Notes: generated by a model from the sequence alone, not told the origin. Shown: positions 12,926 to 24,831, counted from the stretch's first letter. The stretch: 64,000 bases of DNA from Paramyrothecium sp. XJ0827 (GCA_020881915.1 JAJFPB010000001.1:1922001-1986000), one strand, 5' to 3'. Translations and numbers: made by a program.

Positions 12926-13295
12926 GCGGGTTGTTCATGTTGAAAGTCAATTTATTTATTATTATAATAGCAAGCACACACTAAAGACATCGACCCAACC
13001 AGAAAGGAAATCCCCCATTCTCAAATCTTACCCCGAAAATTCAAGAAATATTGAGAATCCAGCCAATAGACAAACATATGGCGGCACTCTATATCATACA
13101 CTCTTCTTAGTTTACGGTCTTGAAGCTCCCAGCGGGCAGTCTTCAGTAAGTATCTCGTCGTTGCTGCTGCGAATTCACCGCTTTCGGCAGAAACCCGTCA
13201 CCGCCAAAAATTTGGCTGTTTCTGCCCCTCCATTGAATTTGTCTGATCGCTGTCAAGGCAAACACAAAACTACTGCAATTTTTCAGTAAGCCGCA
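12926..13295. other. Divergent spacer, tRNA-His / ESF1
   Basis: 370 bp between the 5' end of tRNA-His (-) and the ESF1 ATG (+). It holds the ESF1 promoter. No clear TATA box is seen. Confidence 0.4.
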
Positions 13296-15341
13296 ATGAA
13301 GAATTCGCAGAAGAAGGGCGGCTCGTCCGCCAGCAGCATCTCGGATGCACGCTTCGCCAGCTTTCAAACAGACCCGAGGTTTCGCCTGCCCTCCAAGAAG
13401 CACGCCAAAACCACGATCGACAAGCGTTTCGCGCGCATGCTCAAGGATGAAGAGTTCACCGCCACCGCAAAGGTTGATCGTTATGGTCGCAAACTCAAGT
13501 CCGATTCCAAGAAAAAGGCACTTCAGCGACTCTACCGTGCGGAAGATGAAGACGAAGAGGAGGGCGAGCAGGATAAAGGCGAGCCCAAGGCCGAGGAGGA
13601 CGTCGAGATAGACGACGACGAGATTGTTCAACGGGAGCTGCGCAAGGCCCACGAGAAATACGACCCTGCTCGAGGTGGTGGATTCTCTTCTTCGGAATCA
13701 GAGTCTGACTCTGACGAAGAAGATGAGGACGAACCCACCGTAGACTTCGCAGCCGAGGGTGACATTCAACGATTCCAGGACGAGCAGGCTGAGGTTGCGA
13801 CCGGCGAGGTTACAAACCGTATAGCCATCGTGAACCTAGATTGGGACCATGTCAAGTCCAGCGACCTCATGGCTCTGTTTTCCAGCTTCGTACCAGGCGA
13901 GAACGGACGAATTGAAAAGATCTCCGTGTACCCCAGTGAATTCGGAAAGGAACGAATGCAACGTGAGGAGCAGGAAGGACCACCAAAGGAGCTTTTCAAG
14001 AGCGCAGCTAAGGACGGCGACTCTGATGAAGACTCGGACGAAGATGATGACGAGAAGATCGCGAAGGAGTTGATGGAGGAGGGTGACGACCAAGATTTCG
14101 ACAGCGATGCTCTGCGCGCGTATCAAATCGACCGATTAAGATACTACTATGCAGTCATGGTTTGCTCAGATAAGGCTACGGCCCATAAGATCTACGAGGC
14201 TACGGACGGCACGGAGTACCAGTCTTCTTCCAACTTCCTCGACTTGAGGTTCGTTCCTGACGACGTAACGTTCGATGACGAGCCCCGCGACGAGTGCGAC
14301 AAGGTTCCCGACTCTTACAAACCGATCGAATTCGTTACCAATGCTCTCCAAAGCTCAAAAGTCAAGCTGACTTGGGATCTCCATCCCGAGGAAGTGTCAA
14401 GAAAGGAGTCTATCAAGCGCGCCTTCACTGGCAGCCGGTCGCAAGTCGAGGAGAATGACCTGCGAGCGTACCTTGCCAGTGACAGTGAGGATGACGATGA
14501 CGAGGAAGAGGTTGTTGCTGATGACGAGGAGAATGATGAGCCGAAGCTATCAAAGAAGGAACTGGCTCGCAAGAAGATGCGCGAAGCTCTTGGTCTGGCC
14601 GACGAAGCGGCTGTTAAGAACAAGGATGCGCCAGTAGGTGGTATGGAGATCACCTTTACGCCTGCTCTTACTGAGGGCAAGCCGAAGAAGGATGAGCCAG
14701 AGGAGGAGACGACCATTGAGAAGTACAAGCGGAAAGAGCGCGAACGCAAGGAGAAGAGGCGGCAAAAGGCCAAGTCTAAGCGCGAAGGCGCTGGCTCTGG
14801 TGACGAGGATGCTGTTGAGTCTCCTCAGGTTGCTGAGACAGAAGATGACCTTGGCTTCAACGACCCCTTCTTCACCACCGAAGACCCTACTCCGGTTTCC
14901 AAGACCTCGGTCCGCAAGGAGGAGCGGCGCAAGAAGCGCGAAGCCAAGGAGGCTGCCGAGGCCGAGTCCTTGGCACAAAAGGCCCAGCTGACCAAGGTGA
15001 TGGCCGCCGACGCCAACGAGAACCAGGCCGACCACCTGGACCACTTCGACATGAACGAGATCTTGCGACTCGAGAAGCAGAAGCGCAAGAAGGGCAAGGG
15101 CAAGAAGAAGGAAGCCGTCGAGACACGGGGCGGCCTGCAGGAGGACTTCAAGATGGACGTTGAGGACGATCGATTCAAGGCCGTGTTCGACAGCCACGAG
15201 TTCGCCATCGACCCCTCGAACCCCAAGTTCAAGGCCACGAGCGGCATGAAGCAGCTCCTGGAGGAGGGCCGGAAGAAGAGGCGGTCCGGGGAGGATGGGG
15301 AGGAGAGGAGTAGCAAAAAGGCGAAGAAGGGCAGGCGATGA
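13296..15341 (+). CDS. ESF1: Pre-rRNA-processing protein Esf1
   Basis: A single exon of 681 residues, the usual length. Esf1 is a nucleolar factor needed for early pre-rRNA cleavages that yield 18S rRNA. The N-terminus (ISDARFASFQTDPRFRLPSK, then DKRFARML) is the signature start of the family. Acidic tracts (EDEDEEEGEQ; DDDDEEEVV) alternate with Lys/Arg-rich helices. The central Esf1 region includes RIAIVNLDWDHVKSSDLMAL, and the C-terminal NUC153 domain (DDRFKAVFDSHEFAIDP) lies near 622-655, before a basic KKAKKGRR end consistent with nucleolar targeting. It shares the ribosome-biogenesis role of Dbp4 at the left edge. Confidence 0.94.
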   Translation: MKNSQKKGGSSASSISDARFASFQTDPRFRLPSKKHAKTTIDKRFARMLKDEEFTATAKVDRYGRKLKSDSKKKALQRLYRAEDEDEEEGEQDKGEPKAEEDVEIDDDEIVQRELRKAHEKYDPARGGGFSSSESESDSDEEDEDEPTVDFAAEGDIQRFQDEQAEVATGEVTNRIAIVNLDWDHVKSSDLMALFSSFVPGENGRIEKISVYPSEFGKERMQREEQEGPPKELFKSAAKDGDSDEDSDEDDDEKIAKELMEEGDDQDFDSDALRAYQIDRLRYYYAVMVCSDKATAHKIYEATDGTEYQSSSNFLDLRFVPDDVTFDDEPRDECDKVPDSYKPIEFVTNALQSSKVKLTWDLHPEEVSRKESIKRAFTGSRSQVEENDLRAYLASDSEDDDDEEEVVADDEENDEPKLSKKELARKKMREALGLADEAAVKNKDAPVGGMEITFTPALTEGKPKKDEPEEETTIEKYKRKERERKEKRRQKAKSKREGAGSGDEDAVESPQVAETEDDLGFNDPFFTTEDPTPVSKTSVRKEERRKKREAKEAAEAESLAQKAQLTKVMAADANENQADHLDHFDMNEILRLEKQKRKKGKGKKKEAVETRGGLQEDFKMDVEDDRFKAVFDSHEFAIDPSNPKFKATSGMKQLLEEGRKKRRSGEDGEERSSKKAKKGRR

Positions 15342-15698
15342 GAGGATTCGTGAGGTGAGAGTGTAAGTCAAGCTTTGTACATAACTTGGCAGGAAAATCG
15401 AAAATGTCTACATTACTTCCCAGTGATGGTGTTCTTTGATTGACGAGAGATTGGTTGCAGAGCGTTTCGGTGGGACTTGTTTACTTGGAAGAATGCCTTG
15501 CGTGCGCCTGAGTACATTCGATACAATCAAGGGTATTACTTTGGAGTCGAGCCTTGACAGCCTGGGTCTATCATTACTTCGAAACTATTCGCCATGCATC
15601 TGCTCTGAAAATGTCACGTCCCGGTGCCAAACCCCAGCAGTCAATTGCAGAGCCGTCACAGCACGAAGAGCGGAATCGACACGCCCTAGGATCGTCAT
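15342..15698. other. Convergent 3' interval, ESF1 / LaeA-like gene
   Basis: 357 bp between two convergent stop codons. No recognisable feature. Confidence 0.5.
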
Positions 15699-17000
15699 TC
15701 ATTCGGCGTCCAGCGGCTTCTGGCCGCTCCAGAAGTGCATCTTGCCGTAGGCATGCACGGTCGGGTCGCGCATCGCCTGGCGGCACTGGGCGAAGAAGAC
15801 CTCCATCTCGACCTTCTCCCAGCCCAGCATGGGGAAGTGGATGGCGCCCACAGCGGGGAAGAACTCCTCGCACGCGGTGCGGTAGTACATACCGACCAGA
15901 CGCATGAGCCTTTCGTGGCAGTCAGTAACCGGGTTTCATCTGAAGCTTGGTCGAGAACTTTGGGTATGTTACTTACTTGTCCTTTGGCCACGTCCCGTAG
16001 GGGAGCTTGATGTAGTTGTGCTTGATGTTGACGAAGCCTGCCTCCTGGAGGTATTGCGCGCCGAAGGCGGCGGCGTGGGCGTTTGTGCCGAACTGCGCGA
16101 ACGCCTGGAGGAGGAGGTCGGTGAAGCGCTTGATCGGCCAGTCCGGGGGCACGGTGTTGTCGTCGGAGTGAACGTCGCCGTCAACGTCTTGCAGCTCGAT
16201 CCAGGCGCCTGGCTTCATGTGACTGGTCGATACGTCAGCTGCTGCTTTTGGATGACTGCATGACCGGGGGAGGGGATGGGTGGACCTACTCGAACGCCTG
16301 CTTGAGCAGCCCCACGGGGTCCTTGAGGACGGGTATCATATTGCGGAGGTGCACGAAATCGAAGTCATCGCCGTTGAGCCATTCTGCCTCGACGTCATCG
16401 ACGAGGAATCGGTGGCATTGGTTAGCATGGGCGTTTGACCGGGAAGAGGCAGAGCGCACTTACTTGACATTCTGCGGCACCCATACGGGTTGGATCGGAC
16501 TAAGATCCAGGCCTAATATCTCGGCACTGGGGTACTTGTCGCCGACTGCGCTTGCGAGAGAGCATGTGTTAGACACCGTGTACTTCACAAGGGGGGAAGG
16601 TTGACTGCGAGGACTGGTCACGCACTTTCAATGGCCCAGAGGCCGGTGCCGGTGCCGAGATCGATGATCTTCTGGGGGTACTCGGAGATGGGCGCATAGA
16701 ACAGGCGGCCGTCGGTGGCCTCGAGCATCATGGTATGCAGCATGTCCTCGCGGTTCTGCTCCGTCTCATCGTTGGGGATTGGGTAGCGGCCATGGCGGTA
16801 GTGGTGGTAGCGGCGGCCGTTGACGTAGGCGTGCTCGAGGATGCTGGAGCGCAGCGAGGCTGAGTCGGACCGGCCGTCCAGCGACTCGGCGTCGAACTCG
16901 CTCGGGGAGAACTCGCCGTCCTCGTCGCTGCCGCCGGCCTCGATGACGGTGTTGCCGTGGAGGAGGCCCTGATAGCCCTGGGCGTTGGGGTTCTCCTCGA

Positions 17001-17032
<32 letters not shown>

Positions 17033-17321
17033 GGAGGGCTGCTGGCAACGTCGGCTTTGTCGTGAGCCAGCATCTAGTCGTCAGCACGTTCCACTCGGGA
17101 GGGGAGCATGGCATAGCATAGCATCGTGCGCGGCACGAGCCCGGCCAACGCTCGACGGGTTTGAGACATGGCCGCCAAAGGGTACATACCAGCGGGCGGG
17201 CCTGGCTTGGAGCCGGCCTTGGACTTGGGACTGAGACTGCGACTAGGACTGGGCCTAGGACTGGGACTCCCCGCGGGGGTCGGCGTGGCACTGGACCGCT
17301 TGCTGGGCCCGGGACCGGCAC
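15699..17321 (-). CDS. LaeA-like SAM-dependent methyltransferase with a non-AG intron end
   Basis: Class I methyltransferase of the LaeA-like fungal family; canonical LaeA is a nuclear regulator of secondary metabolism. Exons: 17321-17190, 17073-16626, 16545-16464, 16409-16290, 16222-15977, 15909-15699, giving 412 residues. Starting at the ATG at 17073 gives 368. The N-terminus is disordered, with ten CAG-coded glutamines. The SAM motif I is [14 protein letters not shown], followed by [12 protein letters not shown] and, later, [16 protein letters not shown] and [12 protein letters not shown]. Every junction keeps the frame, but the third intron (16463-16410) has GTAAGT and a GCTAAC branch site yet ends in CG instead of AG. 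The sequence is nearer the LaeA-like paralogues (Llm/TAM type) than LaeA itself, which has LGCGTGIWAID. Confidence 0.82.
17002..17031 (-). repeat. CAG trinucleotide run coding polyglutamine
   Basis: Ten uninterrupted CAG codons (CTG on the plus strand) lie in the disordered N-terminus of the LaeA-like protein. The pure codon run is prone to length change. Confidence 0.9.
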
Positions 17322-20300
17322 GGCCAGGACTCCCCATTCTTGGGCTATCGGGGGGCGAAAAAAGCCTAAATCAGGTATTCGATCTCACGCCAACGACTTA
17401 CAGAAAGCCCAGATGCCGACCGGGGAAGGTGAACGGCTGGCCCATGCAGTGTCACACAAAGAATGCGGTTGGTTCTGGGGGGAAACGAGAGCATGCGCGG
17501 CTGATCTGATGGCCGTTTCCCGCGACGCGATACCCTGTGCTTCCCTCCTTGACCCCCCCAGCCCGAAAGGGCACACTTTACGCAGACACAGTGTAACGTG
17601 GTGGTACTCTGTAACGGCAGAGGATTTTCAACTCAATTCAGCCCAGCGTCCTGCTGCGCTGCGCCGCGCCCATCTGGGCCGCCGAGGAAACCCAAGCCAT
17701 GCCCAAAAGAATCTGGGCCCGGTCCAGGGGGTGGGAGGGGGACCAAAAGGAGGGGAAGCAAGAAAATAGCAATGATGGACCAGAACTGTACACCGAGGAC
17801 ACGATGGTCGTATAAGGTATGCCTTAGCCAAGGTAAGGTACTTTACTTGTTCTTCGCACTGCAAAACTCCAAAGGAATCTGCATGTGGCGCTTTGACAGG
17901 ATGCTGTCATGGTCCACTGGAGGCACATACAGTCCGAATCACTGGGTGCAGCATTCACGCAGGGTCTGGTACAACTTTCTTGTTGCCTTTTCCAAACGAG
18001 CCCGGGGCCCTTCTCTCGTTTGTCCAATTCTCCCTTTGATCCAATCCCCGGCCAATCTCGGGGTACCTCCGCTCAGCTGGATAGAGTTCGCAGGTAAAGT
18101 GATATGTGACCGTGAGGTGACTCCTCCCGCCCCTGCTCCGCCGCCGGGGGCGTGAGATTTTTCTTGCGTGCGCGGAATGGAGAGGAGCATGTTTCTGGGC
18201 GGGTGAGAGAGAGAGTATGTGTCTGTATGTGAGAGTGTATGAGGAGACTAATTGAAAATATGCCTCGGTCTCAAATTCCAAGGCGAAACCTTCAGAGGCG
18301 AACGGGAGGAAAGTGTCCGGAGAATTTTCAATTTCCAGGAAACCCGAATCGGCGGTACCAGCGACAGTGTCTGGGGAAAGAGGGGCCGCCTTGCGAGAGA
18401 CTGTTGTAAAGAAAGGTCGTATCGAATGTGCAGGGTTCCAAAGAGTGTCCACGTCTACCTGCGCGCTCGTAGTCTTGGCCATGTCTGGGTTACACGATGG
18501 TGGCATGCTGTATGTCATATTCTCTCGCACAATGTTTTTCTATGAACAATCCAGTGCACGAATGCTTCCGAGGAGACGCACGAGGAGAGATGCGTGGACC
18601 AGGCAGAGTCAAACATCGTTTGGCAAGCAGACGTGGCGGGAAACTGTCGAATCGTTCACTCACACTGCGCCAGTCTCGCGATGGCGCTGCTCTCGGTTTT
18701 CCTTTCCTTTGCAATCGCGTGGCCATCAACTCAAACAGGCAAGCCACTGGTGGTTCTCTGATGCTTGCATCCCAAAACACCAGTCACATACGCAGAATGG
18801 GGCGCCAAGGTTGTGCGATAGCCGGTTTACCACGGACCTGGAAAGGCCAAAGCAGGCTCGACAGATGCTGGGGTGTAAGTTGAGAGCCATTTGCTGGGCT
18901 TTGCAGGACTGGATGGCACCATCGGCATGAAAGCCACCCTGATAATGGAAGGCCTCTCCAAAGGTCGTAAATCAGCGACGTCGTGAATTCCTCCCATGCA
19001 CTATTTGTACAAGTTGCCGATTGATCTAGAAGAGAACCAGACAGCACCGTAGCATGATATATGGAACATCATCGTCTGCCTTCATATAGGGCCAAAGATT
19101 GAGTGTCCCGGCACGGTTTGTCTCGTAGCGGAAGACAATTGAACGGCGAACCCACTTGCGGCCAGCACTAGCTTGACGCATGTCCCATTCGGTGACCCTC
19201 TCGTGATGTGCTTGGCCTGCAGGTCAAGATTGCATCTTGGCCGATAGCGCAAAAAGGGCTCTGGCAGTCCCACTATGGCGCGCGAGATTTGGCAGTTTCT
19301 GGATGGAGCACCCCCATTCATTGGTGGCCGGCCAGATCGAGCATCACCCCAAGTCACCGAAAACCTCACGGGCGGCGGCCACCTTTTTGATGTTTGGGTC
19401 GCTTAACTCGTTCGACACCTGCAGACCTCATCTCTCACTTCCCCAATCGGTGACCGCCTTTGTCCCGAAGAGGGAAACGCATGGCTGGAATGTCAGGCGC
19501 AGGCAAAACGGCAGTTGGTCTGGTGTACCAGGTTATCTGGCTGCAGAGACAGAGACCAGGATGCACCCCTGTCACTTGTGATTTATCGGCGCAGGAGCCC
19601 CAATAGCTGCTGCTTGGCTGCTTGATATCTCTGGGCGCTGCTCGACCCTGCCCTGCCGGATTTCTCACTGGAGCCGCACATGCCAGTGCAGATTTTTGTT
19701 TCTGTCCAGAAACTCTGGACGTGAAGACGGGGGCCATGGAGTGATGGGCAAAGTGGCAATAGAGGATGGTCATGGTGGCACATTTCCAAGCATCAACGGC
19801 TTGGGGTGCCGCCCGACTCGAGGCACTTGCATCTCTGTCTCACCAGCCACTGGTCTCTTGCCTGCTTATCAGTCTCATATAGCCTCCAATAGCCTGCCCA
19901 CCCAAGCCACCCTCCAACGAAACGTCGCAACATGCAAGTAAGGTGTCATGGATGCAGGCATGTGCAACCATGTGCATGCCCTCGCATCATGCTGCGTTGA
20001 TCGAGAGGCGAACTCGCGCCGTCTTTGTGAATGGGAGGCAACTCTGAATCCCATCCCCATTTCACTCCGCGACTTCGTAGCCCGGCATGCCTGGACATTG
20101 CTGCTCCCATCGAGTGAAGCTGACTAGTGATGCCTGTCGATGCACCACACCACCAACCATCCCAGCCACACCATCATCCAAGGCGATGCTGCACGGCATT
20201 GGCCCACTTCGCCTAGGGCGCCCCCGTGCTTCCATGCAGCCTGCACGTCTGCCATGGTTTTCACGGGGGGTTGGCCCAAGCTCCCTTGCACCATCCATCC

Positions 20301-20965
20301 CCATCTCGATCTGCCCCTACTCATGAGACACGCCTGCCGTCGAGCGGCCCTGATAAAGGATGTAGATCGCCATCGTCTGGGGAGGGTGGGAGGAGGATGC
20401 GAAAAGGCGGTGGATTGACCATCCTTTTCGGCCCATGGCGGGGTGGGATACCCAGGCAAGGATAGATAGCGTGCTGGAGGGCAGGTCCTGGGGGTCGTCT
20501 CCACGACATAATTTACGCGGGATCCCGACTTAACTTCTTTTCCTTCTTTTTCTCCCACTGCTCCTTCTGCTCGCCAGGTTTGGAGACAGGAAATCCCTTG
20601 CGGGCTGGGCTTGGAGGACCTTGGCTGCTTGCTCTCGGAACCCCGATTAAAATCCTTGCGCGGCTCCCGGACGCTGCAGTGACGATCGCACGCTGAGTGA
20701 AGTTGGTGCTTTCTCCACTTCAGCAGCCTCTGCTTTTTTTTCTTCTTCTCTCCAACAAAATATCGCGCTCGCGTTCTATCAGGCCTGTGAGGCAAAAGAG
20801 GTCAAATCGAACTACCTTGTGGTTCTGGACGCCATTTATCGGGTTCGACCTTCTCCTGCCAACGATTTCGCGTGAAGGCTCTGAAAAGCCTTTCTTATCG
20901 GCGCGCGCCTTGGATTCACGGAAATAACGTGACAAGTCGAGCCTGCAGCAGGTCACGCCACAAGC
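17322..20965. other. 3.6-kb gene-free interval
   Basis: Lies between the LaeA-like start (-) and the four-span membrane protein start (+). Open frames of 130-220 codons exist on both strands (for example 20124-20795 minus) but none resembles a known protein and they overlap each other. A GA-rich stretch (18205-18240) and a long CT-rich tract (20720-20760) just before the downstream gene look like promoter/leader DNA. Confidence 0.4.
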
Positions 20966-21625
20966 ATGGAGAACGATGCCGCCGCCACGCCTCTCCTGCG
21001 CCACGGCCCGGAGCCCATCGTCATCCGCGGCCCGGCGCCGGGTCGGACAGCCCCACCCCTATCCGGCCTCCAGGTCTTCGCCGTCCGCACCTTTGCCGTG
21101 CTCCGCATCCTCCGCGGGCTCTGCTTCATCATCTACCCGGCCCTGAGCGTCGACAGCCTGGAGATGCCCGAGAGCCCCAGCAACACCATCATCCTGGGCT
21201 GCCTGCTGGGCGTGCGCGACCTGCTGCTCGGCGGCCTGCTCTACACCGCCGACGAGACGCTGGAGCGTGAGGTCCGCCGCGCCCTCGTCGTCAACCTCCT
21301 GAGCGACGCCATGGACACCTTCATCCTCATCTTCTCCGCCGCCTGCTCCGCCGACTGGGAGCACCGCGTCGCCGAGATCATCGCCGTGGCCGTCCTGGCC
21401 CTGCTCGAGCACCTGACGCTGTTCAGCATGGGCGACGACGAGGAGCTGGAGATGCGCATGATTGCGCGGAACGAGGCTGCCGGCATCGTCCCAGGGGGTT
21501 ACCAGACCATGTATCTGGAGAACCAGGACAAGAAGATGCGGCTGGAGTCATGGCTCACGGAGCTGAGGTTCGCGGAGCAAGAAGTCCGCTCGACATCTGA
21601 GTCGTACCCTGAACATGCTGCTTGA
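20966..21625 (+). CDS. Four-span integral membrane protein, DUF4267-like, function unknown
   Basis: A single exon of 219 residues that is GC-rich with strong third-position bias, unlike its flanks, which supports real coding. Four hydrophobic segments are visible: around 33-58 (LQVFAVRTFAVLRILRGLCF), 72-95 (TIILGCLLGVRDLLLGGLL), 104-127 (ALVVNLLSDAMDTFILIF) and 133-155 (VAEIIAVAVLALLEHLTL). A charged cytosolic tail of about 60 residues follows. The GxRD motif in the second span and the overall layout recall DUF4267 proteins of fungi, whose role is unknown. I do not recognise a specific orthologue. Confidence 0.7.
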   Translation: MENDAAATPLLRHGPEPIVIRGPAPGRTAPPLSGLQVFAVRTFAVLRILRGLCFIIYPALSVDSLEMPESPSNTIILGCLLGVRDLLLGGLLYTADETLEREVRRALVVNLLSDAMDTFILIFSAACSADWEHRVAEIIAVAVLALLEHLTLFSMGDDEELEMRMIARNEAAGIVPGGYQTMYLENQDKKMRLESWLTELRFAEQEVRSTSESYPEHAA

Positions 21626-23990
21626 TGAAATGTGTGGATTTTTTGGGTTTTCTCCTTTTAGCAAGGCGTTTCTACGGATTTTTTTTTCAAGGAGTTGGTG
21701 GCTGCATTTAGCGATGGCAAATTTTACTCCTCTCTCCCGTCACAATATCTCCTCCATGCGATAGTTGTCATGTCCTCAATAGCCTGCTTCATGCTCTGCA
21801 CTTCGTGCTACGTTGCCGTGCCGACTCAGGGGTTATCACAATGATGTGCTCTCTTAATCTTGCATGATCCAGGGTATGCATGCAGCCACGTTCACCTCAG
21901 ATGGCCGGTGTGGGAGACTCTCCTTCGTCCCTTCACCGAATCATATCGAACGGTCACACGAAACTGTATTTCCAAGAAAGCCTCGTCATATATTTTCCAA
22001 ACAGGCCCCGGTGAACAAGGATTCTTCACGGGGGAGATTTCGATCAGCTAGTTTTCAGCAGTGTTGCCCACGCTCATTTCTTGGCACTGCGTTTGGCTGA
22101 TATCTCGACCACCATCGACACGGCCAGCATCACAGGTCGTTGATCATCATGCATCTGCTTGGGGGAGCTTGGGTCCGTAGTTCACGCATGGATTGGCGCC
22201 GGCAGGCAAGGAAAAGCCTGCGCGCGGCAGCGGCTGACCGCCCGGTGGCAAGCCATGCGCAACAGCTTGTTGCAACGGCCGTGGGAGAAAAAAGGTGGCT
22301 ATGGGTGGCTAGTACAATACATATTCAGCTAGGCGAGGAGGTAAAAAAAAAAGTATTTCCCCAGGACTTGTCACATGCGGGGCACACCCAGCTATGGCAG
22401 GCTCCAAACATGGTGATGGTTTTCTCACAGACGTTGGGCCTACGGAAGTATCATCACCATCCCAAGTTAACGGGTCAACACTCGTTCTCTGCTGAAAAGC
22501 CCTGTCGATCTGAATAACAATCTGCGCATGATCCCATCCGCTCCCCTGGAACCAGCAGCTTTCAGCCAGGCACGCTGACTCGACCGCCGTCTTTGTTTAG
22601 CGTTATGGGGCTTCTCGGGACGGTAGGGCTCACGGCTGCGAACCAAAAAGACCGGAAGCTTCAACTGCCGATGCAGTCTGCTGTCATGGCCCGTTTATTT
22701 TTCCTTCTTCCTTGAGCACGGACATCCTAAGCTCCAGCGAGAGAACCCTTGCCCCAGCTTCCCGCACAGACCAGCGATCCTGTGCTCTCACCGTCCGCCA
22801 GCAGAGGCTTTACGGGGAAAGAAGCCACCGGCCAGTGTCTCACACAAGCCACCGTTGCAAACCCGCTCTTACTCGTGACGTCGGTGATAGTAAAAGAGCA
22901 CAGCGTCGGCCCGCAGCGGCCGAGCCAGGCTTCCTTCCCTGGGGAAACCATTGTTTTTCGTGTTGGTCCAAAGAACTCCTCGGGGTCCCTGCCCCTGCAA
23001 ACCGGGACCACACAGTCCTTGCGCCGATCATGCTCGTCCGGCCGGCATGCACCCTGCGGCAGGGGCAAGATCATTAGTGGTAATTCCAAGGGTATTGTTT
23101 AGTACATTCAATTCGTACTTATCGCAGCGACCAATTTGCACAGAACATTTCATGGTGTTGCACAATATCTGCGGGAGAGAGCAACCCACCGTCCCGGATG
23201 CACCCGACCCAAGTCAACCCCTTCAGACAGAACGGGCAGTATGGGGAATCGTCCACAGTCTCGCCCTGCTCAACCCCTTCATACTGTAGCCATAGGTGGA
23301 CCTCCAACACAAAGGCCCGTTTGCAAAAACACTCTGGTCAACTTGTTTCGGCGCGAAACATCGTGGTGGAAACTTGCCGCCCTTGCCACCTATGGGAGGC
23401 CAAGGAGACCTGCAGAACCATATGCAGCACGCCAGAAAAAAGAGCAACACGTTTGTTGCTTTTTGGCCTCGAAATCTCTTTTCTTTTGCTGCTCATTTCT
23501 TTTCAAGCGACTGCATACTAAGCTGCGTTTGAGGATAGAACACGACGTGATGATTCGTCCGTCCGCTTTCGTGATTTGCCAGGATTCGACATGGAGAAGA
23601 CAGAGAGCTGGCTGGTTTTGAGCTTAACAGAGAATCTCGGGTCTCGGCGCCATCCATATCCGCCGAGACTTACATCTGGCGGAATTTTTTTTTCTGCGTG
23701 GTTGACACGTTTTGCTGTTCCATAACGGCATGGTTCAACAGCATAAATTGTGCTAAGCTAGGAACATGAATATATTCAACAGCGGGACGCATACAGACTC
23801 TTGTTCCTTGGAAGGGCCAGAAGAGAACAAAGAAGTTCAGGCAATAGGATTCTATTCGTCCCGGGGCATGTGTTGCAAAGATCACAGCCTTCCACTCATT
23901 GTGCGATTCGTATGCAAGCCAGCACATGGGCACACCAATTGAACATCCTGACATCGTGTAAGTGGCGGAGAATTGTCCCGGTGAGGCCTT

Positions 23991-24010
23991 ATCATATCAT
24001 ATCATATCAT
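23991..24010. repeat. ATCAT microsatellite
   Basis: Four perfect tandem copies of ATCAT. Confidence 0.9.
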
Positions 24011-24614
24011 AACTTCTCAACCATCTCCTTTCCACTGCCTGTCTGCTTCGAGCCACCAATAGCCACTTAACAGGGTTGGAGGCAAGAAAAAAGAAAGCGA
24101 CACTTCGCAAAATGTGACCGTGTCTCACCTCTCCCTCACCTGAGCCAGGCCAATTGCCAAGGCCTCCATACGCAAAGCGATGGCAGACCAGACAGCCGTT
24201 TCCTCCGAACGCTCCCAACGCCTCTTCGCCCCCAATATTTTGACATCAAGAAGGCACAGTTATCACAGGAAGAGCTGCGGCGCCAAGGCGGGAGAAAGCT
24301 GGGCCATGACGGGGACCGTGCTTCACGGCTATCGTAATGCTCCACACGCGTCGAATCGATCTGCTAGTGATGCCTGCGTCTAAACGGCACTAGGATCGTC
24401 TGGGATCCAGAAGCCATTCACACCGGACATGCGCACCGTCTGCAGAGAGTCAAGACAGTCTCCATCATGATCGACGAGAATTTTTTGCGCCTCCTCGTAG
24501 CCCCCGTAGGATCCTCCAGCCTTCAGCCATCGCTGCCGTTCGACCAACGGCAAAACGGGGCTGGAAAGGGGACCGGGGAGAAGAGTCAAGAGCCACATCA
24601 TCTTTTGTCCTTGA

Positions 24615-24621
24615 TATATAA
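24615..24621 (+). promoter_or_regulatory. TATA box of the 7TM-RGS gene
   Basis: TATATAA lies 211 nt before the chosen ATG (24832). It lies only 13 nt before an earlier in-frame ATG (24634), which would fall upstream of any normal transcription start. It therefore helps decide the start. Confidence 0.5.
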
Positions 24622-24831
24622 GTTATAAGACATATGCTCGCTCCCTTCCCGTGGTTTGATCCAGTTTCTCGTCGGTCTTCTCGCAAGTCGCCTCAGTCTT
24701 GGACTGGATGCCTTGAACGTATTTCATTACCCGCATTCGTTGCTTACATTGTCCTCCGCCTTGCTCTTCCTCCCTTACCCCTCGTTCTGCGTTGTGGTTC
24801 GAAGCAAATTCGCTTCGCAGCAACGGTAACA

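Larger units (their letters stand above)
21626..24831. other. 3.2-kb gene-free interval upstream of the RGS gene
   Basis: Contains a TATA box at 24615 and an ATCAT microsatellite at 23991. The open frames are short, overlapping and without recognisable motifs. It may include a long regulatory region for the RGS gene. Confidence 0.4.

Noticed and set aside
14550..15371. 273-codon minus-strand open frame opposite ESF1
   Set aside because: It is a leucine-rich mirror of the charged ESF1 codons, with no motifs; an antisense shadow.
15699..17321. Canonical LaeA
   Set aside because: Motif I reads [11 protein letters not shown] and the C-terminal sequence differs from LaeA proper. It fits the LaeA-like paralogues better.
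20124..20795. 223-codon minus-strand frame in the gap before the four-span protein
   Set aside because: Composition resembles random translation and no domain or splice partner is visible. It overlaps the likely promoter of the downstream gene.
24634..24831. N-terminal extension of the RGS protein from the ATG at 24634
   Set aside because: That ATG is only 13 nt after the TATA box, so it would lie upstream of the transcript. The family-like start is at 24832.
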